From: JADCCX01 sp031378805
GTDB lineage: Bacteria; Pseudomonadota; Alphaproteobacteria; Rhizobiales; Beijerinckiaceae
Direction of reading: 5' to 3'
Length of the DNA: 5,861 bases
Assembly: GCA_031378805.1 (NCBI GenBank)
Contig: JANNEO010000139.1
Span: 1-5,861 of the forward strand
The notes beneath the pieces were generated by a model. The model ran no database searches, was not told the DNA's origin, and worked only from the letters and a program-made list of their open reading frames with translations. Shown here one piece after another: positions 1-5,534 of the stretch; within the stretch, counting starts at the first letter, position 1; each line of letters starts with the position of its first letter. A program made the translations under genes and the position numbers.

Positions 1-1
1 C

Positions 2-367
2 GCCAACCGCATGATCGCCTTCTTCCGGCTGGAGCATCTGTCCGAGGAGAAGGCTTCCGGCCTGTCCTATGGCCAGCAGAAACTGCTGGACTGCGCCATG
101 GCCTTCATGGCCGGGCCGCGCCTGGTGCTGCTCGACGAGCCGGCGGGCGGCGTGAATCTGACGATGCTCGGCAACCTGAAGGAGCGTCTGCAGGCGATCA
201 ACAGTGAAACCGGCGCAACCTTCGTGGTGATCGAGCACAACATGGAATTCGTCATGAGCCTGTGTACGCGCATCCTGGTGCTGGCCGAAGGACAGATCAT
301 CGCCGAGGGCACGCCCGACGTCGTTCGCCGCGATCCAAAAGTGATCGAGGCCTATCTTGGCCATTGA
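2..367 (+). CDS. livG: LivG-type ABC transporter ATP-binding protein, C-terminal part (5' end outside window)
   Basis: This is the last 121 codons of an ATPase subunit of a branched-chain amino acid-type (HAAT family) ABC importer, which acts on the cytoplasmic face of the inner membrane. The reading frame is open to the left edge, so the Met at base 11 is internal. The Walker A half lies outside the window. Visible are the signature motif LSYGQQK (bases 62-82), Walker B plus catalytic Glu in LVLLDEPAGGVN, and the H-loop His in VIEHNMEFV. The tail, AEGQIIAEGTPDVVRRDP followed by VIEAYLGH, is typical of LivG proteins. Family members are about 250 residues, so about half is missing. The next gene is the partner ATPase LivF. 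The permeases and binding protein are expected upstream. The solute cannot be read from the ATPase: HAAT systems also carry amides, urea and aromatic acids. Confidence 0.93.
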   Translation, partial: ANRMIAFFRLEHLSEEKASGLSYGQQKLLDCAMAFMAGPRLVLLDEPAGGVNLTMLGNLKERLQAINSETGATFVVIEHNMEFVMSLCTRILVLAEGQIIAEGTPDVVRRDPKVIEAYLGH

Positions 368-374
368 GACAGCG

Positions 375-1118
375 ATGACAGCGGACACCCCGATCCTGAC
401 CCTTGTGGATGTCGTCTCCGGCTACGGCAAGATGACGATCCTCAACGGCACGGCCGCGACCGTTGCGCGTGCCGCCATCACCACGGTGATCGGACCCAAT
501 GGCGCGGGCAAGTCCACCATGTTCAAGACCATCTTCGGTCTTCTGCCGGTGCGCACGGGGCGGATCGTCTTCGATGGACGCGACGTCACCGGCTTCTCGC
601 CGCGCCAGATGCTCGACATCGGCGTGTCCTATGTACCGCAGGGCCGCAACATCTTCCCAGAGCTGTCGGTGAAGCACAATCTCGAACTCGGTGGCGTCGC
701 GCTGGCGGACCAGTCAGGGCTTCCCGCTTTGATCGAGCAGATGATGGTGCGCTTCCCCATGCTGCGCGAAAAGGCCGGCGCCCAGGCCTCGACGCTCTCA
801 GGCGGGCAGCAAAAGCTCCTGGAAATCGCCCGCGGGCTTCTGCTCAGGCCAAAGCTGATGCTGATCGACGAGCCATCCATCGGGCTGTCGCCCCTAATGG
901 TGCAGGAGGTCTTCTCGATCATGATCGGCCTCAGGGACTCGGGCGTCTCGATCCTGCTGATCGAGCAGAATGCCAGGCAGGCCTTGCAGATGTCGGACAG
1001 GGCGCTGGTGCTCGAACAGGGCCAGACCCGCATCGAGAATACAGCCGCCCACGTGCTGGCTGACCCGCGCGTGGTCCAGCTTTTCCTGGGCGGTGGAATG
1101 CAGGTGGACAATGCTTGA
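375..1118 (+). CDS. livF: LivF-type ABC transporter ATP-binding protein
   Basis: This is the second ATPase of the HAAT-family importer, 247 residues and full length for LivF. Counting from the ATG at 375, Walker A GPNGAGKST is at residues 40-48, the Q-loop Gln is in YVPQGRN near 89, the signature LSGGQQK is at 141-147, and Walker B LMLIDEP with catalytic Glu166 is at 161-167. The H-loop position is Gln198 in LLIEQNARQAL. Gln here is normal for LivF and separates it from LivG, which has EHN. An alternative TTG start at 357, preceded by GAGG at 347-350 with 6-base spacing, would add six residues and overlap livG by 11 bases. The ATG lies 7 bases after the livG stop and gives the family's usual N-terminus, so I prefer it. 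The 3' end overlaps the next gene by 8 bases, which ties the transporter to the catabolic genes downstream. Confidence 0.94.
   Translation: MTADTPILTLVDVVSGYGKMTILNGTAATVARAAITTVIGPNGAGKSTMFKTIFGLLPVRTGRIVFDGRDVTGFSPRQMLDIGVSYVPQGRNIFPELSVKHNLELGGVALADQSGLPALIEQMMVRFPMLREKAGAQASTLSGGQQKLLEIARGLLLRPKLMLIDEPSIGLSPLMVQEVFSIMIGLRDSGVSILLIEQNARQALQMSDRALVLEQGQTRIENTAAHVLADPRVVQLFLGGGMQVDNA
1102..1107 (+). promoter_or_regulatory. Ribosome binding site for the AroE-like gene, inside livF
   Basis: AGGTGG, one mismatch from AGGAGG, lies three bases before the ATG at 1111 and within the last codons of livF. It supports the 1111 start rather than the earlier ATG at 970, which lies deep inside livF. The spacing is short, so translational coupling to livF probably contributes. 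Confidence 0.5.
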
Positions 1119-1935
1119 TGGGTTGAGCGGCGCAACGCGGCTGTTCCCGCTGGTGGGAGATCCCGTGGCGCAGGTGAAGTCTCCCAGCGGTGTCACCCGC
1201 GCCTTCGAGGAGCGCGGGGCTGATGCCATCTGCGTGGCGATGCAGATCGCGCCTGCGGCATTCGGTGGCTACATCACCACGATCCGTGCCTGCCAGAATG
1301 TCGATGGCCTGATCATCACCGTTCCGCACAAATTCGCGGCATACAAAGCCTGCGACACAGTCACGGAACGCGCCCGCTTCCTGCGCACGGTCAATGTCAT
1401 CCGCCGCGCTCCAGATGGCCATCTGCATGGCGACATGTTCGATGGCCTCGGTTTTGTTGAGGCAGCCCGCGAGAACGGCTGCGCGTTCACAGGCAAGCGG
1501 GCGCTGCTGGTCGGGACCGGCGGAGCAGGCACTGCGATTGCCCATGCCGTGGCCACATCAGGCGTCGAAAGCCTCGGCCTGGCCGATATCGATCTGACGC
1601 GGCGGGACGAGTTGGTGCAGCGCCTGGTGACCGCTGGGTTTTCCGTTCATGCAGCAGGCACCGATGCCTCGGATTACGACATCGTGTTCAACGCCACGCC
1701 GCTGGGGATGCGAGAGGGTGATCCGCTGCCGATCCGTGCGGGTTCTCTGAGGGCGGGTCAATTCGTCGGCGACGTGGTGACCAAGCCGGAGATCACGCCG
1801 TTCATCGCGGAGGCACGCGCGCTGGGCCTTGCGACGAGCAACGGCATTGCCATGTTCGGCAAAGTCCGCGACCTGCTCGTCGATTTTCTGCTGGCACCTG
1901 ACGCCGAAATCCGCAAGGCCGCGAGAGCCGCATGA
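1111..1935 (+). CDS. Shikimate dehydrogenase-fold NAD(P)-dependent oxidoreductase with altered substrate pocket
   Basis: A 274-residue protein with both halves of the AroE/YdiB family. The substrate domain has GDPVAQVKSP (16-25), ITVPHK with catalytic Lys74 (69-74), Asn95, and GDMFDG with catalytic Asp111 (107-112). The Rossmann domain has VGTGGAG (134-140), NATPLGM (194-200) and DVVTKPEITP (221-230). Asp159/Asp161 in LADID, at the end of the second Rossmann strand, suggest NAD+ rather than NADP+; this is inference. Compared with E. coli AroE from memory, the first Ser of the carboxylate-binding SKS motif is Val22, NTDG is MFDG, the Tyr after DMF is Thr224, and the late Gln is near Val252. 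The catalytic pair is kept but the substrate is probably not plain shikimate. Together with the transporter and TIM-barrel neighbours this points to a catabolic role. The start at 1111 overlaps livF by 8 bases; the stop forms ATGA with the next start. Confidence 0.85.
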   Translation: MLDGLSGATRLFPLVGDPVAQVKSPSGVTRAFEERGADAICVAMQIAPAAFGGYITTIRACQNVDGLIITVPHKFAAYKACDTVTERARFLRTVNVIRRAPDGHLHGDMFDGLGFVEAARENGCAFTGKRALLVGTGGAGTAIAHAVATSGVESLGLADIDLTRRDELVQRLVTAGFSVHAAGTDASDYDIVFNATPLGMREGDPLPIRAGSLRAGQFVGDVVTKPEITPFIAEARALGLATSNGIAMFGKVRDLLVDFLLAPDAEIRKAARAA

Positions 1936-2135
1936 TCCGCGATCTTGCGGGCATCGCCGAGACCTACGACGTGATTGTCGTAGGAGCAGGTGCTGCGGGA
2001 ATGGCGGCAGCCCTGTTCGCAGCAATTGAGCAATGCAAGGTGCTGGTGGTCGAGCGGACGGAATGTCTGGGCGGCACCTCGGCGTTGTCCGCTGCCACGA
2101 CATGGATTCCCAACTCCGATCATGCCGCTAAAGTT

Positions 2136-2151
2136 GCGGAAGGCGTTCCGC
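2136..2151 (+). repeat. Short perfect inverted repeat near the presumed deletion joint
   Basis: GCGGAA (2136-2141) and TTCCGC (2146-2151) are perfect 6-base arms around a GGCG loop. The repeat sits where the recognisable flavoprotein sequence gives way to an unrecognised tail. It is not followed by a T run, so it is not a rho-independent terminator. A repeat of this size can occur by chance in a few hundred to a thousand bases. Confidence 0.35.
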
Positions 2152-2168
2152 TCGACAACAATCGCATC

Positions 2169-2172
2169 GGGA
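2169..2172 (+). promoter_or_regulatory. Likely ribosome binding site for the TIM-barrel gene
   Basis: GGGA lies seven bases before the GTG at 2180, within the last codons of the flavoprotein remnant. It supports the GTG start and means the TIM-barrel gene may depend on coupling to, or at least passage through, the remnant reading frame. Confidence 0.45.
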
Positions 2173-2179
2173 TCTACCC

Positions 2180-2986
2180 GTGAAACGTGCGTTCTCGCTG
2201 GCTTACCTAACGGCTGCTCCGCTATCCCCACCCGATGCCATCAGCCTTGCAGCCACCCTTGGCTACAGTCATGTCGGGTTGCGCCTGCTGCCCGCCTCAC
2301 CTGGCGGAGATTTCTCTCCCCTGATGACGGATGCGGCGCTGCTGAAGGAAACACGCGACCGCATGATGGCCACAGGTGTCGCCGTTTTCGATGTCGAGAT
2401 CATCCGCATTGCAGCCGATTTCAACATGAAGGACATTCCGCGCTTCCTTGAAACTGCCGCTGCGCTGGGCGCCAAGGCGATCCTGGTGGCAGGCGACGAC
2501 CCTGATGAAGCACGGCTCACGGCGTCCTATGCCGCATTCTGCGAAGCTGCCTTTGCCTATGGCCTGACGGCCAATCTCGAATTCATGCCCTGGACAGGCG
2601 TACCGGACTGCACGACAGCACGGCGGGTGGTCGAGGGGTCTGGCTGTTCCAATGCCCGCATTCTGGTCGATGCACTTCATGCGGCGCGGTCAGCAACCAC
2701 GCTGGCCGATCTCGCTGATTTGCCAAGCTCCCTGTTGAATTATCTCCAGATGTGCGATGCGCCAGATGATATCCCCACGGCGACGGAAGGCTTGATCCAC
2801 ACGGCCCGCTGCGCCCGGTTGCTGCCAGGTGCGGGCGGCATCGACCTTGCCGCCATGTTCCGCGTGCTGCCCGCTGATCTTCCGGTCAGCATTGAAATTC
2901 CCAATGACACGCTGAAGTCAGCCCTGGGCATCACGGAATGGTCACGTCAGGCCCTGGCGGCGTCAAAGGCCATCCTCAGCCCGTGA
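2180..2986 (+). CDS. Xylose isomerase-like TIM-barrel metalloenzyme (sugar phosphate isomerase/epimerase or dehydratase type)
   Basis: A 268-residue protein of the AP-endonuclease-2/xylose-isomerase-like TIM-barrel family. Visible landmarks are VFDVEIIRI (69-77), GAKAILVAGDD (97-107), LEFMPW with Glu134, ILVDALH with Asp164 and His167, LQMCDAP with Gln190, the loop PGAGGIDL (216-223), and SIEIPND with Glu239. Glu134-Asp164-Gln190-Glu239 form a likely divalent metal site, with His167 as a candidate catalytic residue. From memory, the QuiC-type 3-dehydroshikimate dehydratases use E-D-Q-E with a nearby His, whereas tagatose/psicose epimerases have His at the Gln position. A dehydratase on the product of the AroE-like dehydrogenase is therefore possible; isomerase or epimerase activity cannot be excluded. 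The start is GTG, overlapping the preceding stop as GTGA. This is the last gene of the plus-strand unit, and its end overlaps the converging alcohol dehydrogenase by 11 bases. Confidence 0.85.
   Translation: MKRAFSLAYLTAAPLSPPDAISLAATLGYSHVGLRLLPASPGGDFSPLMTDAALLKETRDRMMATGVAVFDVEIIRIAADFNMKDIPRFLETAAALGAKAILVAGDDPDEARLTASYAAFCEAAFAYGLTANLEFMPWTGVPDCTTARRVVEGSGCSNARILVDALHAARSATTLADLADLPSSLLNYLQMCDAPDDIPTATEGLIHTARCARLLPGAGGIDLAAMFRVLPADLPVSIEIPNDTLKSALGITEWSRQALAASKAILSP
2976..2986. other. Tail-to-tail overlap of two converging genes
   Basis: The plus-strand TIM-barrel gene stops with TGA at 2984-2986. The minus-strand alcohol dehydrogenase stops with TGA read from 2978 to 2976. The two coding regions share 11 bases, so no intergenic terminator exists between the operons; any terminator must lie inside the opposing gene. 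Confidence 0.9.
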
Positions 2987-4139
2987 CTTTGCCGGTCATC
3001 GCCCTCTCGAACAGCATGGCAGATGCTGCCTCGTCGAGCAGCACGGGGTTGCCACTGGCAGTTGGATCGAGCGGTGACATTCTCGCCATCCGGCCGATAT
3101 CGGGGTTGGTGACGCCAAGCTCCGGCAAGGTATGGGGCACGCTCAACGCATGGCGCAGGTCCATCACATAATCCATGAACCCGTCGAAGCCGGGCCTCAA
3201 GCCGAGATAGGCCCCCACGCGCGTGATCTTGTCCTCGATGGCGGCGCGGTTGAAGGCCAGCACATAAGGCATGAACACCGCATTGGTCATGCCGTGATGG
3301 GTGCCGTAGAGCGAGCCCACAGGATGCGACAATGCGTGGATGGCACCCAGCGCCTTCTGGAACGCCGTGGCACCCATGGCCGCTGCCGACATCATGTCGC
3401 CCCGGGCCGCGAGATTTCCCGGCTCCCGCGCCACGACGGGCAAGCTTTCCTTGACCAGCCGCATCCCTTCCAGCGCGATGCCATCGGCCAGCGGATGATA
3501 GAACGGGCCACAATAGGCTTCCAGGCAATGGGCGAACGCATCCATGCCGGTGCCCACCGTGATCATGCGTGGCATCCCCACCGTCAGCTCCGGATCGCAG
3601 ATCGTGATCTTCGGCATCATCAGAGGATGGAAGATCACCTTCTTGGTGTGCGTCGTCTCGTCCGTGATGACGCCAGCGCGACCCACCTCCGAGCCGGTGC
3701 CCGCTGTCGTGGGCACGGCCACGATGGGAAAGATTCCGGCCGGATCGGCGCGCGTCCACCAGTCGCCGACATCCTCGAAATCCCACATGGGTCGGGTCTG
3801 CCCCGCCATGAAGGCGATGACCTTGCCTGCATCCAGCGCCGAACCGCCGCCGAATGCCACGACACCGTCGTGCCTGCCCGTACGCAGAACCTTGATGCCC
3901 GCCTCGACATTGGCGGCCACCGGGTTGGGCTTCACATCGCTGAAGATGGCGCAGGGCAAACCAGCCGCATCCAGCGCCGCCTTGGCGGCAGCCACCATCG
4001 GCAGTGCGGCCAGCACCGGATCCGTCACCAGCAGCGGGTGCCTGATGCCGGATTTCTGCACGGCGTCGGCAAGCTCCGCGATGCGCCCTGCGCCAAAGCG
4101 GATGGCAGTCGGATAGTTCCAGTTTCCACGGTACTGCAT
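2976..4139 (-). CDS. Iron-containing (group III) alcohol dehydrogenase
   Basis: A 387-residue cytoplasmic NAD(P)-dependent dehydrogenase, full length for the Fe-ADH family (FucO, EutG, GbsB relatives). It interconverts an alcohol and an aldehyde. The nucleotide-binding GGGSALDAGK is at 97-106 and PTTAGTGSE at 143-151. The four metal ligands of the family appear intact as Asp200 and His204 (GMDAFAHCLEAY), His268 (AIHALSHPVG) and His282 (GTHHGMTNAV). The ATG lies five bases after the aldehyde dehydrogenase stop, so the gene is the third of a GS-like/ALDH/ADH unit. Its likely job is oxidising an alcohol made from, or attached to, the ligated amine, with the aldehyde passed to the upstream gene product. 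The family does not fix the substrate. Its 3' end overlaps the converging TIM-barrel gene. Confidence 0.93.
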   Translation of the reverse strand: MQYRGNWNYPTAIRFGAGRIAELADAVQKSGIRHPLLVTDPVLAALPMVAAAKAALDAAGLPCAIFSDVKPNPVAANVEAGIKVLRTGRHDGVVAFGGGSALDAGKVIAFMAGQTRPMWDFEDVGDWWTRADPAGIFPIVAVPTTAGTGSEVGRAGVITDETTHTKKVIFHPLMMPKITICDPELTVGMPRMITVGTGMDAFAHCLEAYCGPFYHPLADGIALEGMRLVKESLPVVAREPGNLAARGDMMSAAAMGATAFQKALGAIHALSHPVGSLYGTHHGMTNAVFMPYVLAFNRAAIEDKITRVGAYLGLRPGFDGFMDYVMDLRHALSVPHTLPELGVTNPDIGRMARMSPLDPTASGNPVLLDEAASAMLFERAMTGKVTG

Positions 4140-4144
4140 GGGGA

Positions 4145-5530
4145 TCAGGCCTTCTTGAGGTGGTAGCTCTTGGGCCGTGTCAGGCCTTCATAACCGAGCG
4201 ATGACAGTGACACGCCGCGCCCGGTGTTCTTGACGCCGGTCCAGGCCAAGCCCGGATCGAGATAGTCGCAGCGGTTCATGAACACAGTGCCGGTTTCAAG
4301 CTGATCACCCAGCCGCACAGCTGCAACCTCGTCCCGCGTGAAGATGGCGGCACTCAGGCCGTATTGACTGTCGTTCATCTGACGCACGGCTTCCGCATCA
4401 TCCGGCACCGGCATGATGCCGACAACGGGGCCGAAGGTTTCCTCGTTCATGACAAGCATGGAATGATCCACGCCGGTCAGGATTTGCGGTGCGAGATAGG
4501 GCGTGTTGTCGCCCGCGCTGGGGAAGCTGGCGGGATCGAGATGTGCCTTCGCACCCTTCGCCACCGCCTCGGCGATGTGATTGCGCACCACGTCCGCCAG
4601 CCGAAGCTGCGCCATCGGGCCGAGCGTGGTGGTCTCATCCAGCGGCGAACCCACGACATACTGCGCTGTCAGCGCCACGGCCTCATCGACGAAGCGCTGA
4701 TACAGGCTGTTGTGAACGTAAATCCGCTCGATGCCGCAACAGCACTGGCCGGAGTTGAACATCGCGCCATCCACCAGCGTTTCGACAGCGGCTCCGATAT
4801 CCGCATCGCCCCGGACGTAGGCGGGATCCTTGCCGCCCAGTTCCAGCCCCATGGTGGTGAAGGTGCCTGCCGCCGCGCGTTCCACCGCACGGCCCGCGGC
4901 GACGGAGCCAGTGAAGCTCACGTGGTTGATTTCGCCAGAGCCGATCAATGCCAGGGTCTCGGTGTGGCCCAGCACCAGTGTCTGGAACAGGCCCTTGGGC
5001 AATCCGCCGCGATCCATGGCCATCTGGAAACGTTCGCCCACCAGCAGGGTTTGCGCGGCATGTTTCAGCAAAACTGCATTACCTGCCATCAGCGCCGGGA
5101 TGATCGAATTGACCGCGGTCAGATAGGGATAGTTCCACGGCGCTATGCTGAGCACGATGCCGACCGGATCGCGGCGGATATAGCGTGTGAACCCCTCGCG
5201 GGCGTCCGGCAGCACGGGGGCCAGCGCCTTGTCCGCGATGGCGATCATGTGCCGCGCGCGCTCCTCGAAACCCTTGAGCTCGCCTGCGGCATAGCGGATG
5301 GGGCGGCCCATCTGCCACGACAGTTCCAGCCCTATCTCGTCCTTCATGGCAAGCATGGCATCGACGGCGGCGGAGAGGATTCGCCCACGCTCCGGCACAG
5401 GGACACGATGCCAGTCGCGCTGTGCCTTGCGGGCGGCAGCCACGGCTGTCGCAATGGCGGAAGGTGTTGCAACTGGACGGCGGGCAAATTCCCGCCCGTC
5501 CACGGGTGATATGCAGAGGATGTCTGTCAT
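4145..5530 (-). CDS. NAD(P)-dependent aldehyde dehydrogenase
   Basis: A 461-residue member of the aldehyde dehydrogenase superfamily, which oxidises an aldehyde to the acid. All expected residues are present: Asn133 in APWNYPY (oxyanion), Lys156 in VLLKHA (cofactor), the FTGS turn at 206-209, general base Glu230 in LELGGKDPAYV, nucleophile Cys264 in FNSGQCCCG, and Glu364 in NEETFGPVVG. It is slightly shorter than the common 480-500 residues because it starts close to the first conserved strand; nothing is missing. The LKHA form in place of the usual LKPS/LKPA resembles succinate-semialdehyde-dehydrogenase-like ALDHs, but this is only a weak guide. The ATG at 5530 follows the ligase stop by four bases. 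With the gamma-glutamyl ligase upstream and the alcohol dehydrogenase downstream, a role like PuuC, oxidising a gamma-glutamylated or free amino-aldehyde, is inferred. Confidence 0.94.
   Translation of the reverse strand: MTDILCISPVDGREFARRPVATPSAIATAVAAARKAQRDWHRVPVPERGRILSAAVDAMLAMKDEIGLELSWQMGRPIRYAAGELKGFEERARHMIAIADKALAPVLPDAREGFTRYIRRDPVGIVLSIAPWNYPYLTAVNSIIPALMAGNAVLLKHAAQTLLVGERFQMAMDRGGLPKGLFQTLVLGHTETLALIGSGEINHVSFTGSVAAGRAVERAAAGTFTTMGLELGGKDPAYVRGDADIGAAVETLVDGAMFNSGQCCCGIERIYVHNSLYQRFVDEAVALTAQYVVGSPLDETTTLGPMAQLRLADVVRNHIAEAVAKGAKAHLDPASFPSAGDNTPYLAPQILTGVDHSMLVMNEETFGPVVGIMPVPDDAEAVRQMNDSQYGLSAAIFTRDEVAAVRLGDQLETGTVFMNRCDYLDPGLAWTGVKNTGRGVSLSSLGYEGLTRPKSYHLKKA
4150..4155 (-). 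promoter_or_regulatory. Ribosome binding site of the Fe-alcohol dehydrogenase
   Basis: Read on the minus strand this is AGAAGG, ten bases before the ATG at 4139. It lies inside the last lysine codons of the aldehyde dehydrogenase and supports the chosen start. Confidence 0.5.
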
Positions 5531-5534
5531 GCTC

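Larger units (their letters stand above)
1932..2183 (+). pseudogene. Truncated FAD-dependent dehydrogenase (fumarate reductase/3-ketosteroid dehydrogenase type), N-terminal remnant
   Basis: An 83-codon frame. Residues 12-30 form the dinucleotide-binding start of a flavoprotein, YDVIVVGAGAAGMAAALFA. An acidic strand end follows in VLVVERTE (about 37-44), then LGGTSALSAATTWIPNS (46-62), the usual FAD-contacting segment of FAD-binding-2 family dehydrogenases. Those enzymes are normally about 500-600 residues; here the frame ends about 20 residues later with a tail (after AAKV) that I do not recognise. The catalytic domain and C-terminal FAD-closing segment are absent, and no continuation is seen in the other frames. 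The start overlaps the AroE-like gene (ATGA, 1932-1935) and the stop overlaps the next start (GTGA, 2180-2183). This suggests an internal in-frame deletion that kept the original operon joints. It cannot be an active enzyme of this family; an assembly error is also possible. Confidence 0.8.

Noticed and set aside
966..974. Missing H-loop histidine in LivF (EQN)
   Set aside because: Gln at this position is the normal state for LivF-type ATPases; it is not a defect.
970..1110. Upstream extension of the AroE-like gene to an ATG at 970
   Set aside because: The extra 47 residues lie wholly within livF, are Arg/Trp/Cys-rich, and do not resemble an AroE N-terminus. The ATG at 1111 begins just before the GDPVAQ motif and has an AGGTGG site.
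1111..1935. Assignment as biosynthetic aroE
   Set aside because: Substrate-contact residues differ and the neighbours are transport and catabolic genes, so the symbol would mislead.
1829..2451. Frames overlapping the flavoprotein remnant (1829-2029 and 1990-2451) as the possible missing continuation
   Set aside because: Their translations are Arg/Pro/Cys-rich with no flavoprotein motifs, so the remnant is not simply frameshifted.
3132..4166. 344-codon open frame on the plus strand opposite the alcohol dehydrogenase
   Set aside because: It is His/Arg/Gly-rich with no recognisable domain and mirrors a clearly real Fe-ADH gene. Long antisense frames are expected in GC-rich coding DNA.
4735..4746. 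Three consecutive cysteines at the ALDH active site
   Set aside because: GQCCC is seen in many aldehyde dehydrogenases, including human ALDH2; only the middle Cys is the nucleophile.
4364..5509. 381-codon open frame on the plus strand opposite the aldehyde dehydrogenase
   Set aside because: Composition is skewed to His, Arg, Gln and Gly with no motif; it is a shadow of an ALDH with all its catalytic residues.
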